Part shown: one piece after another, positions 9,111 to 18,065 of the stretch
Layout of the letters: every line of letters begins with the position of its first letter
Numbering within the stretch: position 1 is the stretch's first letter
From: CAYSCW01 sp964449165
GTDB taxonomy: Bacteria; Acidobacteriota; Aminicenantia; Aminicenantales; Aminicenantaceae
DNA length: 64,000 nucleotides
Assembly (NCBI GenBank): GCA_964449165.1
Contig: CAYVAT010000012.1
Coordinates: forward strand, 5,667 to 69,666
Direction of reading: 5' to 3'
Notes under the pieces: generated by a model
Told to the model about the DNA's origin: nothing
Database searches by the model: none
Seen by the model: the letters and a program-made list of their open reading frames with translations, nothing else
Position numbers and translations under genes: made by a program

Positions 9111-9650
9111 CTATTCTATCATCAAAAAGGCGTAACGGTTCATAGTCTGGGAATAGTCGGAGAGAACCTGGATCGGATAGCCAATCTGGCGAACAGTGGC
9201 ATAAACATCCATGGACATGGCCTCGGGGGTCGGCCGTGCCATCTTCGGCTTCTTGCAGGTCTCTTTCTCCCCAGAGCAATCCTGGCATATGTTGCAGCTA
9301 TCCAAGAAGAGAAGGAAAGCTTTCTCAAAGCCTGAGAGAAAAATCTCGCTCTCCAGTCTCAGAAGCCTGAGGTTGATCTTTCTTGTCCAGGCAAAACGGT
9401 CCTCAGGCTTGCGGACTTTTTTTGTGAAATGGAAGACAACCGCCTCATTGTATTCCCTGAAAAACCTCTCACATTCCGAGACAGAAGGAACATTGGGAGG
9501 GCAGGTGGCGGTGACACCGTATTCGTTGCAGCCATACACACATTTCATCCTGACCCACTGGGAGGTCATAATTTTCTCGGGATCGATCCACCTGAAATCC
9601 GTGAATTTGTGTCTGCGGAATCTCTCCTCGAATTTTTTTCGATTGACCAT
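9111..9650 (-). CDS. DUF2284 cysteine-rich metal-binding protein
   Basis: The 179-residue protein carries the DUF2284 pattern. An N-terminal Cys group includes CVYGCNEYGVTATCPPNVPS near 37-57. A ferredoxin-like group, CNICQDCSGEKETCKKPKMARP, lies near 116-137. The Cys spacing suggests an iron-sulfur or other metal site, but no activity is established for the family. It is the first gene of a likely minus-strand unit with dgt and yjbQ. The ATG at 9650 has no clear ribosome-binding site. Confidence 0.85.
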   Translation of the reverse strand: MVNRKKFEERFRRHKFTDFRWIDPEKIMTSQWVRMKCVYGCNEYGVTATCPPNVPSVSECERFFREYNEAVVFHFTKKVRKPEDRFAWTRKINLRLLRLESEIFLSGFEKAFLLFLDSCNICQDCSGEKETCKKPKMARPTPEAMSMDVYATVRQIGYPIQVLSDYSQTMNRYAFLMIE

Positions 9651-9860
9651 AGAAGCTGCCCTTCTAGCGATATTGACTGCCCATTATAACAAAAACACGG
9701 CCTCTTTTCTCAGGTTTTCATCTGAATAGCAATCATATCCAGAAATTCCTTCCCTATTAAGGAAAAATTTTCCCTTCCAGGCGCAAATAATAAATCCCTT
9801 AACGATTGATTCCTCTATCTGAAATTGTTATGATTATTTTAAGCCAGTCAAAGGGAAAAA

Positions 9861-10007
9861 GTGGTAATTAAATGTCCCCAATGCCAGCATCGAAATCCCC
9901 CCGGTAACTTTTATTGCCAAAAAGCCTCACTTCACTTCCTTTGGCTGAGGATATCTCCCTCAAAGTTCAAAGCCAATGTGAGGAAAATACAGTCACATCA
10001 TTTGTGA
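9861..10007 (+). pseudogene. Zinc-ribbon leader fragment (decayed N-terminus)
   Basis: A GTG at 9861 opens 48 codons beginning VVIKCPQCQHRNPPGNFYC, then unrelated sequence and a TGA at 10005. It resembles the zinc ribbon (CxxC...FCxxC) that heads many kinase, cyclase and TPR proteins, but the last Cys is missing. The next gene is a TPR protein, so this may be the remnant of a longer ancestor in which a ribbon preceded the TPRs. The rest of 9651-9860 is AT-rich and shows no gene. Confidence 0.4.
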
Positions 10008-10022
10008 TTGGATGTTTATATT

Positions 10023-11903
10023 ATGAATGGTATGCAGAAATTAATTTCAATATTATTGACTGTTCTCCTGATAAGTATTCATGCAAGCTCATATCAATCA
10101 CAAAAAAACCTTATTGACAGGGCAGACTTATACTTGGATATGATGGAATACAAGGCAGCGATTGATTTTTATCTGTTGGCCATTTCTAAAAATTTAAAAA
10201 AGCGGGATATCCAAAAGCGGACAGCATACGCGTATTTCCAACTCAAAAAATTTGATGATGCTCTTCAGGCTATTCAGGAAGAATTAAAGATATATCCGGA
10301 TAATGAAGATGCTTATGATCTTTTGGCATATATTCTGTTCAAGTTAGATAAAGTAGATGAAGCAGACAATTTTCTCGAAATCTATGGTTCTACGATAAAT
10401 CTGACAGAAAACAACCCCCATTTAGGAGGATTAGCTTGTTTTATGCTCGGAATGCATTCCAAAGAGATTAAAAAGTACGATAGGGCAGTTAAATATTTTA
10501 GAAAAGCTCTTGAAAAGGATTATGATCCAGTCAAATGCTTTGTTCAATTGATTGATATTGAACTGATTCAAGAAGGGCCAAAATTTGCAGGGGGAATTTT
10601 TATTGAGGCCAAGAAAAAATGCGGAGATCAGCCTGAGTTTATCCTTATGAAAGGATTAATGTATTTGAAGCTATCAAAAAAGAATATCGAGTATCTTCCC
10701 GTTGCTTTATCGTATTTTAAAATAGCCGCAGCATTCGCGCCTGATTTCAAGGAGGCTCTCTTTAACTTGGCATGCCTCAGATATAATTCTGGCGATTTCA
10801 AGAAAGCTTCCCAGCATTTTCGAAGTCTTCTCAAAAAAGATCCTGAATACCCTAAAATAGAATTCTATCTGGATTGCTGTCTTGATAAGCTCAATAAATC
10901 TACTGAAATATCTCCACAATGTCCCAAATTTATAGATTTAACTGAAAATTTTATAGATCAACCAGAAATAGAATATGAATACAAATTGAAGAATGATGTT
11001 GCTTTTGTCTTAAAGAATATCTGCAATCTTGCTTTCGAACGAATAAAAAGTGGAAGATTCTGGGCAGCTATAAAAAAATATCAAAACGCTTTAAAAATTT
11101 ATCCTGAACATCCTGTAGTAAACTACAATTTGGGTATGTTGTACTTGAATCGAAAAAGTTTAAGGAAGGCCGAAAAGCATGCCCTTATCGCCCTAAGAAG
11201 GAAAGATTTTTATTATACACTCCCGGATATTCATGGAAAGAAAAAGCTGAATGATTATGAAAAGAAAAAACTCCTCAAAAAAGCCAGCCAATCTGAACAC
11301 ATATCGCCTGATATTCCACTTTCCCAGTGGACATTCGATGCAGCTTTAAAGGAAGGAAATCTTTTTTTAGAGGCTTATAGTCTTTTGGGGAATACGTATT
11401 ACAGGAAGAGCGAATATAAAAAAGCGGTTTTAGCGTTTAAAAAAGTTATTGAGCTTAGAGAAAAAGATGCACTGGCTCATTATAACTTAGGATGTGCATT
11501 CAGAGCCTTACATGATTGGGAAAAAGCTGAAGAGGAGTGGAAGAAAGCAATAGCATACGAGAAAGGAGTAAAAGAAAGGAAAGAACAAGACAGAATCTCA
11601 CAAGATGTAGGCAGCATACTTTTAATAGTTGAAGTAACATCTGTATCATTTCGGGCATATAAGGCGTTAGGCGAGCTATATCTCGAGAAAAATTTAAAGG
11701 ATAAGGCTCTGGATGCATTTAAAACCGCGACAGAATTGAGTCCCAACGACCCTGAGCCATACTTTGAAGTTGGAAAGCTGTATCAATATAAAAAAGATAT
11801 CGATAAAGCCATTTTTTATTTCGAAAAATACCTGTACTTGGGTGGGAAAGAAGAGAAAAAAGTAACTGAATTGTTGAGATCCTTAAAAAAGAAGAAATCC
11901 TAA
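10023..11903 (+). CDS. Exported tetratricopeptide-repeat protein
   Basis: The 626-residue product begins with a hydrophobic signal (MQKLISILLTVLLISIHAS) and continues as TPRs. Clear units start near residues 40, 80, 135, 230, 350, 430, 470 and 560, with typical motifs such as AYFQLKKFDDALQAIQEEL and NYNLGMLYLNRKSLRKAEKH. TPR arrays bind other proteins; the partner is unknown. Its lysine-rich, AT-rich coding sequence is unlike the neighbours and suggests separate acquisition. I take the ATG at 10023; the in-frame TTG at 10008 lacks a ribosome-binding site. A decayed zinc-ribbon reading frame ends 15 bases upstream. Confidence 0.85.
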   Translation: MNGMQKLISILLTVLLISIHASSYQSQKNLIDRADLYLDMMEYKAAIDFYLLAISKNLKKRDIQKRTAYAYFQLKKFDDALQAIQEELKIYPDNEDAYDLLAYILFKLDKVDEADNFLEIYGSTINLTENNPHLGGLACFMLGMHSKEIKKYDRAVKYFRKALEKDYDPVKCFVQLIDIELIQEGPKFAGGIFIEAKKKCGDQPEFILMKGLMYLKLSKKNIEYLPVALSYFKIAAAFAPDFKEALFNLACLRYNSGDFKKASQHFRSLLKKDPEYPKIEFYLDCCLDKLNKSTEISPQCPKFIDLTENFIDQPEIEYEYKLKNDVAFVLKNICNLAFERIKSGRFWAAIKKYQNALKIYPEHPVVNYNLGMLYLNRKSLRKAEKHALIALRRKDFYYTLPDIHGKKKLNDYEKKKLLKKASQSEHISPDIPLSQWTFDAALKEGNLFLEAYSLLGNTYYRKSEYKKAVLAFKKVIELREKDALAHYNLGCAFRALHDWEKAEEEWKKAIAYEKGVKERKEQDRISQDVGSILLIVEVTSVSFRAYKALGELYLEKNLKDKALDAFKTATELSPNDPEPYFEVGKLYQYKKDIDKAIFYFEKYLYLGGKEEKKVTELLRSLKKKKS

Positions 11904-11918
11904 AGTTAAAACAACGAC

Positions 11919-11995
11919 ACTTCACCCTCATTCATATCACGGGAAAGAGATACTTAAGATGGCGGGTTGAAATTTCAGGGAAGATGGATTAAGTT
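11919..11995. repeat. Possible degenerate fragment of the dispersed palindromic element
   Basis: TCATTCATATCACGGGAAA (11928 onward) resembles the outer arm of elements A and B. Further on, TGGCGGGTTGAAATTTC and GATGGATTAAG recall the conserved core TGGCGGGTGGGAAGGTC...GGATGGA. The match is partial and the stem is lost. It lies between the TPR gene and yggS. Confidence 0.3.
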
Positions 11996-12030
11996 TGACT
12001 GGAGAGAACGACGCACATTAAGAGAGAGCC

Positions 12031-12690
12031 GTGATCGAAGAGAATGTCAAGTCCATATTGAAAGAACTTCCCCCGGGAGTTGAGCTCGTGGCTGCCGCCA
12101 AGATGAGAACTCCCGAAGAGATCATGAGAGCAGCACAAGCCGGCGTCCGCATCGTAGGGCAAAATTACGTCCAGGAAGCTGCGGCTGCATTCAAAGTGGT
12201 CGGACCACGGGTGAAATGGCACTTCATCGGCCATCTCCAGACAAATAAGGTCAAGACGGCAATCGAAATCTTCGACATGATCGAGACGGTCGACTCCGTA
12301 AGGCTGGCCAAAGAGATAGACAAAAGATGCGCCCCAGAGAATGAAGTCATGCCTGTGCTCATCGAGATCAACAGCGGCCGGGAACCTCAAAAATACGGCG
12401 TCCTCCCCGAAGAGACGGAAGATTTCATTAAAGAGATATCCAGGTTTGGACGGATAAAAATTCTTGGACTGATGACCATGGGTCCTTTTGCCGGCGATCC
12501 CGAAGATGCCCGTCCCTATTTTGTGGAAACAAGGAAATTATTCAAAAAGATTAAGGACCTCAACCTGCCGGGCGTGGAGATGAAACACCTCTCCATGGGG
12601 ATGACAAATTCCTTCCGTGTCGCCATCGAAGAAGGGGCTAATATGGTGAGAATCGGGACCAGAATATTCGGCCCCAGAGAAGAAGACTAA
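12031..12690 (+). CDS. YggS/PLPBP family pyridoxal-phosphate homeostasis protein
   Basis: The 219-residue TIM-barrel protein has the family's marks: VAAAKMRTPEE with the PLP lysine near residue 24, GQNYVQEAAAA near 43, WHFIGHLQTNKVK near 62, the SMGMTNSF segment near 190 and VRIGTRIFGPRE at the end. It binds PLP without known catalysis and buffers the cofactor. The start is the GTG at 12031 after AAGAGAGAGCC; the N-terminal helix is shorter than in E. coli YggS. It converges on the FmdB-type gene, overlapping it by 4 bp. Confidence 0.92.
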   Translation: MIEENVKSILKELPPGVELVAAAKMRTPEEIMRAAQAGVRIVGQNYVQEAAAAFKVVGPRVKWHFIGHLQTNKVKTAIEIFDMIETVDSVRLAKEIDKRCAPENEVMPVLIEINSGREPQKYGVLPEETEDFIKEISRFGRIKILGLMTMGPFAGDPEDARPYFVETRKLFKKIKDLNLPGVEMKHLSMGMTNSFRVAIEEGANMVRIGTRIFGPREED

Positions 12691-13058
12691 ATCTCTTCAT
12701 CCCCGCTTTTGTCCTGGCTTTCTTCCCCCTTTTTGGCTTTCTCACTCTCCTCCACAGCTTCTTCCACCACCTGGTCGAAATCTTCACCCATATCCTCGCC
12801 CATCTCCTTCCCCATCCTTTTCATCCAGCGGGCCACACTCCGGGGGTCGTTCTCATCCAGACCGGCCAGTTTGGAGGGATCGGCAAGGTTTTCCATCCGG
12901 CTCTCTTCGGAGCGGAAGATGGCCACCCTGGAGACAACTTTCTCCATCTTCTCGCTTCCGCAGCTTTCGCATTTGGGCACAAGCGGAGACTTTATGCTCA
13001 GGGTCACAAAGGAGGTTTTTTTACCACAGTCCAGGCATCTATATTCGTAAATAGGCAT
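12687..13058 (-). CDS. FmdB-type zinc-ribbon protein
   Basis: The 123-residue protein starts with the FmdB ribbon: MPIYEYRCLDCGKKTSF and PKCESCGSEKMEK give two CxxC zinc pairs near 8-11 and 30-33. Residues 55-85 hold RSVARWMKRMGKEMGEDMGE, and the tail (85-123) is highly acidic. FmdB ribbons are common and probably regulatory or nucleic-acid binding; no specific role is known. The ATG follows AGGTAGAGAA. The 3' end overlaps yggS tail to tail. Confidence 0.85.
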   Translation of the reverse strand: MPIYEYRCLDCGKKTSFVTLSIKSPLVPKCESCGSEKMEKVVSRVAIFRSEESRMENLADPSKLAGLDENDPRSVARWMKRMGKEMGEDMGEDFDQVVEEAVEESEKAKKGEESQDKSGDEEI

Positions 13059-13227
13059 TTCTCTACCTAAATAAGAGCTGCCAACCCATGCTTTTTGAGC
13101 TCACCTCTCAACAGCATTTCTCTCCATTAAAAAGAAGTAAAACCGCCATCCAAACAGACTTTTTTATCAAATAAATTTTACCAAAATTCTCTGAACCAGG
13201 TAAAGGTTATAGAATTCTGCAGGAAGG

Positions 13228-14478
13228 TTACTTTTTCGTTTTTTGCCGAATTTTGAGAAAAATGCCAATGGCCAGGAGGAAAACAAAGATGAGAGTAATA
13301 ACCAATCCTGTCCTTCGCTCCCTGGCCTCCCTTAAAGCCGCTTCTCCCTCGCTGATAACTCCTGCTGCTTTCTTGTCTGCCTCCTTAACTTTCGTATCGA
13401 TAGATTCGATCGAAAGGCCATGAGTTAAACCCCTAATCATCACCAACAAGGTATTGACCTCATTCAGTTGATACCTGGGATCGCTTACTTCCACTCCTTT
13501 CTGATAAGCTCTGGACAACAGATCATCTGCTTTTTCAATTTTCCCGGATAAATCAAGAATCATTTCCTGCATCTGGGATGCCAGCTGAAATGCTTGCGTG
13601 CCTTCATCATGGCATTGGATACAGACTCCCTTTTCACCTGTTCCCAGCATCTCATCGGTAGGAGGATCGATGCGATGATTGCCATGGCAGGCTTCACATT
13701 CCGATATCTCCAATTCATCGAATGCACTCTTGTGCGGGCTCTCTGAGAACAATTTCCCAGGGCTGGGATGGCATTGGCGGCAGACCTGAGCGATGGAAGT
13801 GACTTCAGGCGGTGCGGCGCCATGATTGCCGTGGCAGTCATTGCAGACAGGCGCAGAGAGATCTTTCTTGTCGAAAAGAGCATGGGCATGAACGCTCTTT
13901 CTGTACTCTGCCACCTGATTAGTGGGGATTTTGTAGTTTGCCATATATTCTTTATTCGAATGACAACGACCGCATGTCTCAGGGATATTCCAGGGAAAAG
14001 TCCAGGATTTGGGATGGGTTCCTTGCTGAATCCTGTGAACATCGTGGCAATCCGAGCAGACAGCGACTTTCTGGTCTCCCTTTTTTAACAGCTGGCCGTG
14101 CCAGCTGGTCCAGTAGAGAGAAAGCTGATCCACCCTGATTGAGGGATTGAAGCTTTTCATATAGTTCGCATCGGCATGGCAGGATGCACAGAATTCAGGG
14201 ATATCTTTTCTTTCCGGTTTTCCTCTGAAAGTCTGATCCTTGGCCAGATCTATATCTTCTTTCTGGGGATTTCCCCCATGACAGCTCTCGCAGCCCAGTC
14301 CAACCTGGTTGTGGATGTCCAGGGGGAAAGCCTCCACAGGTCGAAGGAGCTCTCCCTCCAGTTCCTTATGGCAGGCGATACAACTGCTTTGCTGACCAAA
14401 AAGGGAGAACGGAAGAAAGAAGAGGATGGAAAAAGAAGAAAGGAAGAAGACATTCTTTTTGATGCTCTTATGCGCCAT
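13228..14478 (-). CDS. Nine-haem cytochrome c with C-terminal membrane anchor
   Basis: After a signal peptide (about 8-28), the 416-residue protein has nine CxxCH haem sites between residues 33 and about 285 (CIACH, CESCH, CASCH, CSDCH, CGRCH, CNDCH, CRQCH, CEACH, CIQCH). A helical region follows (about 300-380), then one membrane helix (390-410) ending in KKTKK. It should sit on the periplasmic face, taking electrons from the Rieske/cytochrome b complex encoded 9 bp upstream, in place of cytochrome c1. The three genes form one minus-strand operon. The terminal acceptor is not encoded beside it. Confidence 0.9.
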   Translation of the reverse strand: MAHKSIKKNVFFLSSFSILFFLPFSLFGQQSSCIACHKELEGELLRPVEAFPLDIHNQVGLGCESCHGGNPQKEDIDLAKDQTFRGKPERKDIPEFCASCHADANYMKSFNPSIRVDQLSLYWTSWHGQLLKKGDQKVAVCSDCHDVHRIQQGTHPKSWTFPWNIPETCGRCHSNKEYMANYKIPTNQVAEYRKSVHAHALFDKKDLSAPVCNDCHGNHGAAPPEVTSIAQVCRQCHPSPGKLFSESPHKSAFDELEISECEACHGNHRIDPPTDEMLGTGEKGVCIQCHDEGTQAFQLASQMQEMILDLSGKIEKADDLLSRAYQKGVEVSDPRYQLNEVNTLLVMIRGLTHGLSIESIDTKVKEADKKAAGVISEGEAALREARERRTGLVITLIFVFLLAIGIFLKIRQKTKK

Positions 14479-14487
14479 CTTCTCTCC

Positions 14488-15567
14488 CTACAATTTTAGA
14501 TGTAAATAACTCAGGACGGTCAGGACGATTATATACAAAAGGACCAAAAGCCCGAACAGAGAAAAGGCTGGACTCCTTTTTTCTCTGGAAGCATTCCTGT
14601 CCAGGACAGGAACCAGCATCCAGACAAGACCGCCTATTATAAACCCAAGAATGGCCAGCATCTCTCCCTCCAGAAAGAGCACATGGGAAGGAACAAGTTT
14701 CAAGGTGGCAAACATGAAAAGAAAATACCATTCTGGCTTGATATTCATAGGCGTGGCGGCGAAGGGATCAGCCTTTTGCCCTACTTCCCAGGGAAAGAAA
14801 ACACAGAGAACTCCGATGAGGGCGAGGATGAGAATCCATCCCAAAGAGTCTTTCAGGATAAAATCGGGGAAAAAAGAAATCTCACGTCCCTCTGTCTCTT
14901 TAAAACCAATGGGTTTGCTCATCCCCAGAATCTGAACCAGAACCAGGTGAATCCCCAATATTACGGCTGTCACAGCCGGAAGGACTGCCACATGAAGCCA
15001 GAAAAAACGTGACAAGGTTGCGCCGGAGACATTCGATCCTCCCAGGATGAAATGTTTGACTTTCTCTCCTATCCAGGGAAGTGTTCCCACGATATCTGCC
15101 CCCACTCTGGTGGCAAAGAAAGAAAGCTTATTCCAGGGAAGAAGGTATCCGCTGAACCCAAACGCCAGAAACAAAAGCAGCAAGAAAAATCCACTGATCC
15201 AGGTGAGCTCCCGCGGCTGCCGATAGGCCTTGAGAAAAAAAGTGCTGAACATATGGATAAAAATGGCCCCGATCAAAATGTTGGCACTCCAACTGTGAAT
15301 AGACCGAATCAACCAGCCGAATCTGACCTGACCCATGATGAAATGGATACTTTCATAAGCAGAATCTACGGAAGGCGTGTAGTAGAGAAGGAGGAGAATG
15401 CCGGTTATAATCTGAATCACGAAGAGAAAAAGACATATCCCGCCAAAATAATACCACAGGGAATGTTTATGCACGGGGACCTTTTTCTTTCCGGCCAGTT
15501 CGGCCAGCTCTGACAATTTAAAACGTGCGTCGAGGTAGGAATAAGTATTCTTTAAAAAATTCTTCAT
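14488..15567 (-). CDS. Cytochrome b subunit of a bc-type quinol oxidoreductase
   Basis: The 359-residue integral membrane protein has about eight helices and combines the b6-like and subunit-IV-like halves in one chain. Haem-ligating His pairs are seen in IRSIHSWSANILIGAIFIHM (near 88-107) and WLHVAVLPAVTAVILGIHLV (near 188-207). The quinol-site PEWY motif is present as KPEWYFLFMFA near 271. I choose the ATG at 15567, two bases before the Rieske stop, because the upstream in-frame Met at 15627 would overlap the Rieske gene by 59 bp and adds a sequence unlike the family. It works with the Rieske and nine-haem proteins. Confidence 0.92.
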   Translation of the reverse strand: MKNFLKNTYSYLDARFKLSELAELAGKKKVPVHKHSLWYYFGGICLFLFVIQIITGILLLLYYTPSVDSAYESIHFIMGQVRFGWLIRSIHSWSANILIGAIFIHMFSTFFLKAYRQPRELTWISGFFLLLLFLAFGFSGYLLPWNKLSFFATRVGADIVGTLPWIGEKVKHFILGGSNVSGATLSRFFWLHVAVLPAVTAVILGIHLVLVQILGMSKPIGFKETEGREISFFPDFILKDSLGWILILALIGVLCVFFPWEVGQKADPFAATPMNIKPEWYFLFMFATLKLVPSHVLFLEGEMLAILGFIIGGLVWMLVPVLDRNASREKRSPAFSLFGLLVLLYIIVLTVLSYLHLKL

Positions 15568-15568
15568 C

Positions 15569-15994
15569 TTATGCTTTTTTGGAAACGATGATATCTTCCC
15601 CTGAAACTTCCACATTATATGCTTCAAGAGGGGCTGGAGGAGGTCCGGAGATCACCTTTCCGCTCAGGTCGTATCTGCCGTTGTGGCAAGGACAAAGGAT
15701 GGTCTCTGTTTCCTCTTCGTAGTGAACAGTGCAGGTCAGATGGGTGCAGACTGCCGACAAAGCGATTAACTCTCCTTCTTTGGTATTGATAAGAATTCCG
15801 GGCGAATCCCCAAATTTAAATATTTTTGAGGAATTGGGCGCAAGCTCTCCTACTTTTGCAGCTTCGACCTGTCCTACCCGCGACTGGCTCTGTCTGGGCG
15901 GAACGATGTAGCGGATGACCGGATAAAGGAAAGTGACAATGGTCCCTATCAATCCACCGCCAAAAAGAAAATTGATGAAATTTCTTCTTTTCAT
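15569..15994 (-). CDS. Rieske 2Fe-2S subunit of a quinol oxidoreductase
   Basis: The 141-residue protein has a twin-basic N-terminus (MKRRNFINFLFGGG) and one anchor helix to about residue 32. The Rieske cluster motifs are CTHLTC near 88-93 and CPCHNG near 107-112, giving two Cys and two His ligands. It passes one electron from quinol to the c-type partner. It is the promoter-proximal gene of the Rieske / cytochrome b / nine-haem operon. The longer frame starting at a TTG (16006) is unlikely; the ATG at 15994 starts the expected signal. Confidence 0.92.
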   Translation of the reverse strand: MKRRNFINFLFGGGLIGTIVTFLYPVIRYIVPPRQSQSRVGQVEAAKVGELAPNSSKIFKFGDSPGILINTKEGELIALSAVCTHLTCTVHYEEETETILCPCHNGRYDLSGKVISGPPPAPLEAYNVEVSGEDIIVSKKA

Positions 15995-16050
15995 TCGGTG
16001 TCTCAAGGTTAAGTATTTTTCTCGGATATGTCAAGATTGACTCTTCAAAT

Positions 16051-16105
16051 TGTCATTTAAGAATTAAAATGGACTATATTCATAGGATTTAAAATTTAAC
16101 TAACA
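16051..16105. mobile_element. Solo, internally deleted copy of the 22.5-kb insertion remnant
   Basis: TGTCATTTAAGAATTAAAA at 16051 and TTTAAAATTTAACTAACA ending at 16105 match the two ends of the element at 22509-22726, with nearly all of the interior gone. The rest of the gene-free stretch 15995-16304 holds no recognisable gene; it should carry the promoter of the Rieske operon, which I could not pin down. Confidence 0.45.
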
Positions 16106-16304
16106 GTAAATTCTACTATATCTCTGAACCGATATTAGGGGGGCCGGTCAATCATTGGAATTGGTTAAAAATACTATGAATCTCGAATACTGTAGCTTAA
16201 AGTGTCAGCTCAAAAATCCGTAACTTTCCAACTATGAACACTGGACCATTTATTTCTCTTTAATTATAAAACAAAACCACAAACTTAATTTGAGCATTCA
16301 TTTT

Positions 16305-18062
16305 TTAAAACTGCTTTTTAAATTTTTCAAGTAGCTTGATATTTCCGATGGTTGGAATTTCCCCACGAAAATCAAGGGCCTCCCCGTAACAGGTGAAAAA
16401 TAAGCCTGGCTTATACTCAACACATTTCATGTCACTGTATTGGTCTTTTAGATATAAATGTCCGTTTTTTTTCAAGACAGTGTACTCCTGATAATCTTTG
16501 CCATGATATTTTCTCACATAATCACCGAGATAGATGTTCCACTCTGGTTTATCAAGTCCTGGCTTATCATTAGGACCATCGTTATAATCAAAAAAATTAC
16601 ACATGTCCCAATATCTGTGCTTTATAACAAGTGTACCAGGCCGATCGCTAAGTCTTGGCAGAAACCAAAATTCTGAAAATTTTCCAAATTTTCCGATTAA
16701 TTCTCCATTTTGAACAAAAAGTTTTACTGGGTAAAATTCATCACCCATTGATATACCTAACACATTATCTTTAAACCCAATGACTCTCGAATCTGCCGAT
16801 CCATAGCGTCCCAAAACCTGTTTTATCCTTAAATCTGTTGCCGGAAGAGCGGTTGGATCTGGAGCAACGCATATTTCGGGAACAGGCTCTCCATAGCCGT
16901 ACTCAGACCAAAGATCGGGTTCAATCATCATGCGCACAGAGAGCAAATCAAGTTCATTGACCTCAGAGTTTGTGAGAACAGCCACTCCGAGCTTCAATTC
17001 TGGATAAATAACCATTCCGGATGTAAAACCATAGCCTCTGCCGCCGTGGTAAAGCATGTAAGTAGTGGCTATGCCTTGCCGCCAGATGCCCAGTCCATAA
17101 CCAAACCTCTCGTTTTTCAAGGGAAAAGCGACTGAAAACATTTCTTCCATGAGTTTTTCACTGATTAATGATTGGCCGTTTATTTTTCCCTTGTTGAGAA
17201 GAAAACGAAGATAATGAGCCATCTCGCGCGCGTTGGTATACAGTCCGCCAGCGGGGATCAACTCCATTTTGACTGGCAGTTCTTTAACATCTGGATAATG
17301 GCCTAAAGCACGATTCTTGCTCTTTGTAATCACGTCCATGTCGAAAGTACTCTTTTTCATCCTGAGCGGGTTCAACACTTTTTTCTTGAGATACTGTTCA
17401 AAAGGCATCCCTGATTTCAACTGCAGGATGTATCCGGCAAGGTTTATTCCAAGGTTAGAGTAGGCAAAATGATATCCTACAGGATATTTTAGCCAGGAAT
17501 GCGTGATGTTTTTAATATGCTCCTCGAATGTGCGTGGGGAATCCTCGTCATAATTTGGTGCTATATGGGTGAAGCCAGCGGCATGCGAGAGAAGATGCCT
17601 GAGGGTTATCTTATCCTCAGGATTATCCTCGTGTATGCTGTGGACGGAAAATTCCGGCAGGTATGTTTTGATCGGAGCATCAAGATTTAAAAGCCCTTCC
17701 TCCACGGCAACCAGCACCGCTAAGGAAGTGAAGCTCTTTGATGCTGACTGAATGCTGAACAGAGTGTCCGAATCAATTGGTTTTTTCTTTGATGTGTCTG
17801 TATACCCGAACGACTCGAGCCAGAGGATTTTTTTGTCGTCAACAACCACAACAGCCACACCAGGAATTTCATCCTTTTTCCATTGTTCGGGAATTTTTTT
17901 CTGAAGATTTTTTAATATAGATTGTACTGCTTTTTTTACCTCTTCTTCAGTGAAGGTTTGCGAGGCCGAGTCTTTGTTCTCTTTTATGGCGGGAAATCCG
18001 GAAAAAAGAGTTAAAATCAAAATTAGAGAGGATGTAAAAATTGCGACATTTCTAACTCTCAT
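16305..18062 (-). CDS. Exported serine hydrolase (class C beta-lactamase / PBP-like)
   Basis: The 585-residue product has a signal peptide (about 5-25) and a class-C-type hydrolase domain at about 45-400. The active-site motifs are S106-A-S-K109 (SxxK), Y201-S-N203 (YxN) and YHGGRGYG near 350 (the KTG position). A further beta-rich domain (about 420-580) follows, as in many peptide or ester hydrolases of this family. The enzyme probably hydrolyses D-amino-acid peptides or esters in the periplasm; a true beta-lactamase is less likely given the extra domain. RBS TAAGGAGTAAATC fixes the start. It is the last gene of the minus-strand block and lies 3 bp after the HEAT protein gene. Confidence 0.88.
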   Translation of the reverse strand: MRVRNVAIFTSSLILILTLFSGFPAIKENKDSASQTFTEEEVKKAVQSILKNLQKKIPEQWKKDEIPGVAVVVVDDKKILWLESFGYTDTSKKKPIDSDTLFSIQSASKSFTSLAVLVAVEEGLLNLDAPIKTYLPEFSVHSIHEDNPEDKITLRHLLSHAAGFTHIAPNYDEDSPRTFEEHIKNITHSWLKYPVGYHFAYSNLGINLAGYILQLKSGMPFEQYLKKKVLNPLRMKKSTFDMDVITKSKNRALGHYPDVKELPVKMELIPAGGLYTNAREMAHYLRFLLNKGKINGQSLISEKLMEEMFSVAFPLKNERFGYGLGIWRQGIATTYMLYHGGRGYGFTSGMVIYPELKLGVAVLTNSEVNELDLLSVRMMIEPDLWSEYGYGEPVPEICVAPDPTALPATDLRIKQVLGRYGSADSRVIGFKDNVLGISMGDEFYPVKLFVQNGELIGKFGKFSEFWFLPRLSDRPGTLVIKHRYWDMCNFFDYNDGPNDKPGLDKPEWNIYLGDYVRKYHGKDYQEYTVLKKNGHLYLKDQYSDMKCVEYKPGLFFTCYGEALDFRGEIPTIGNIKLLEKFKKQF

Positions 18063-18065
18063 GAT

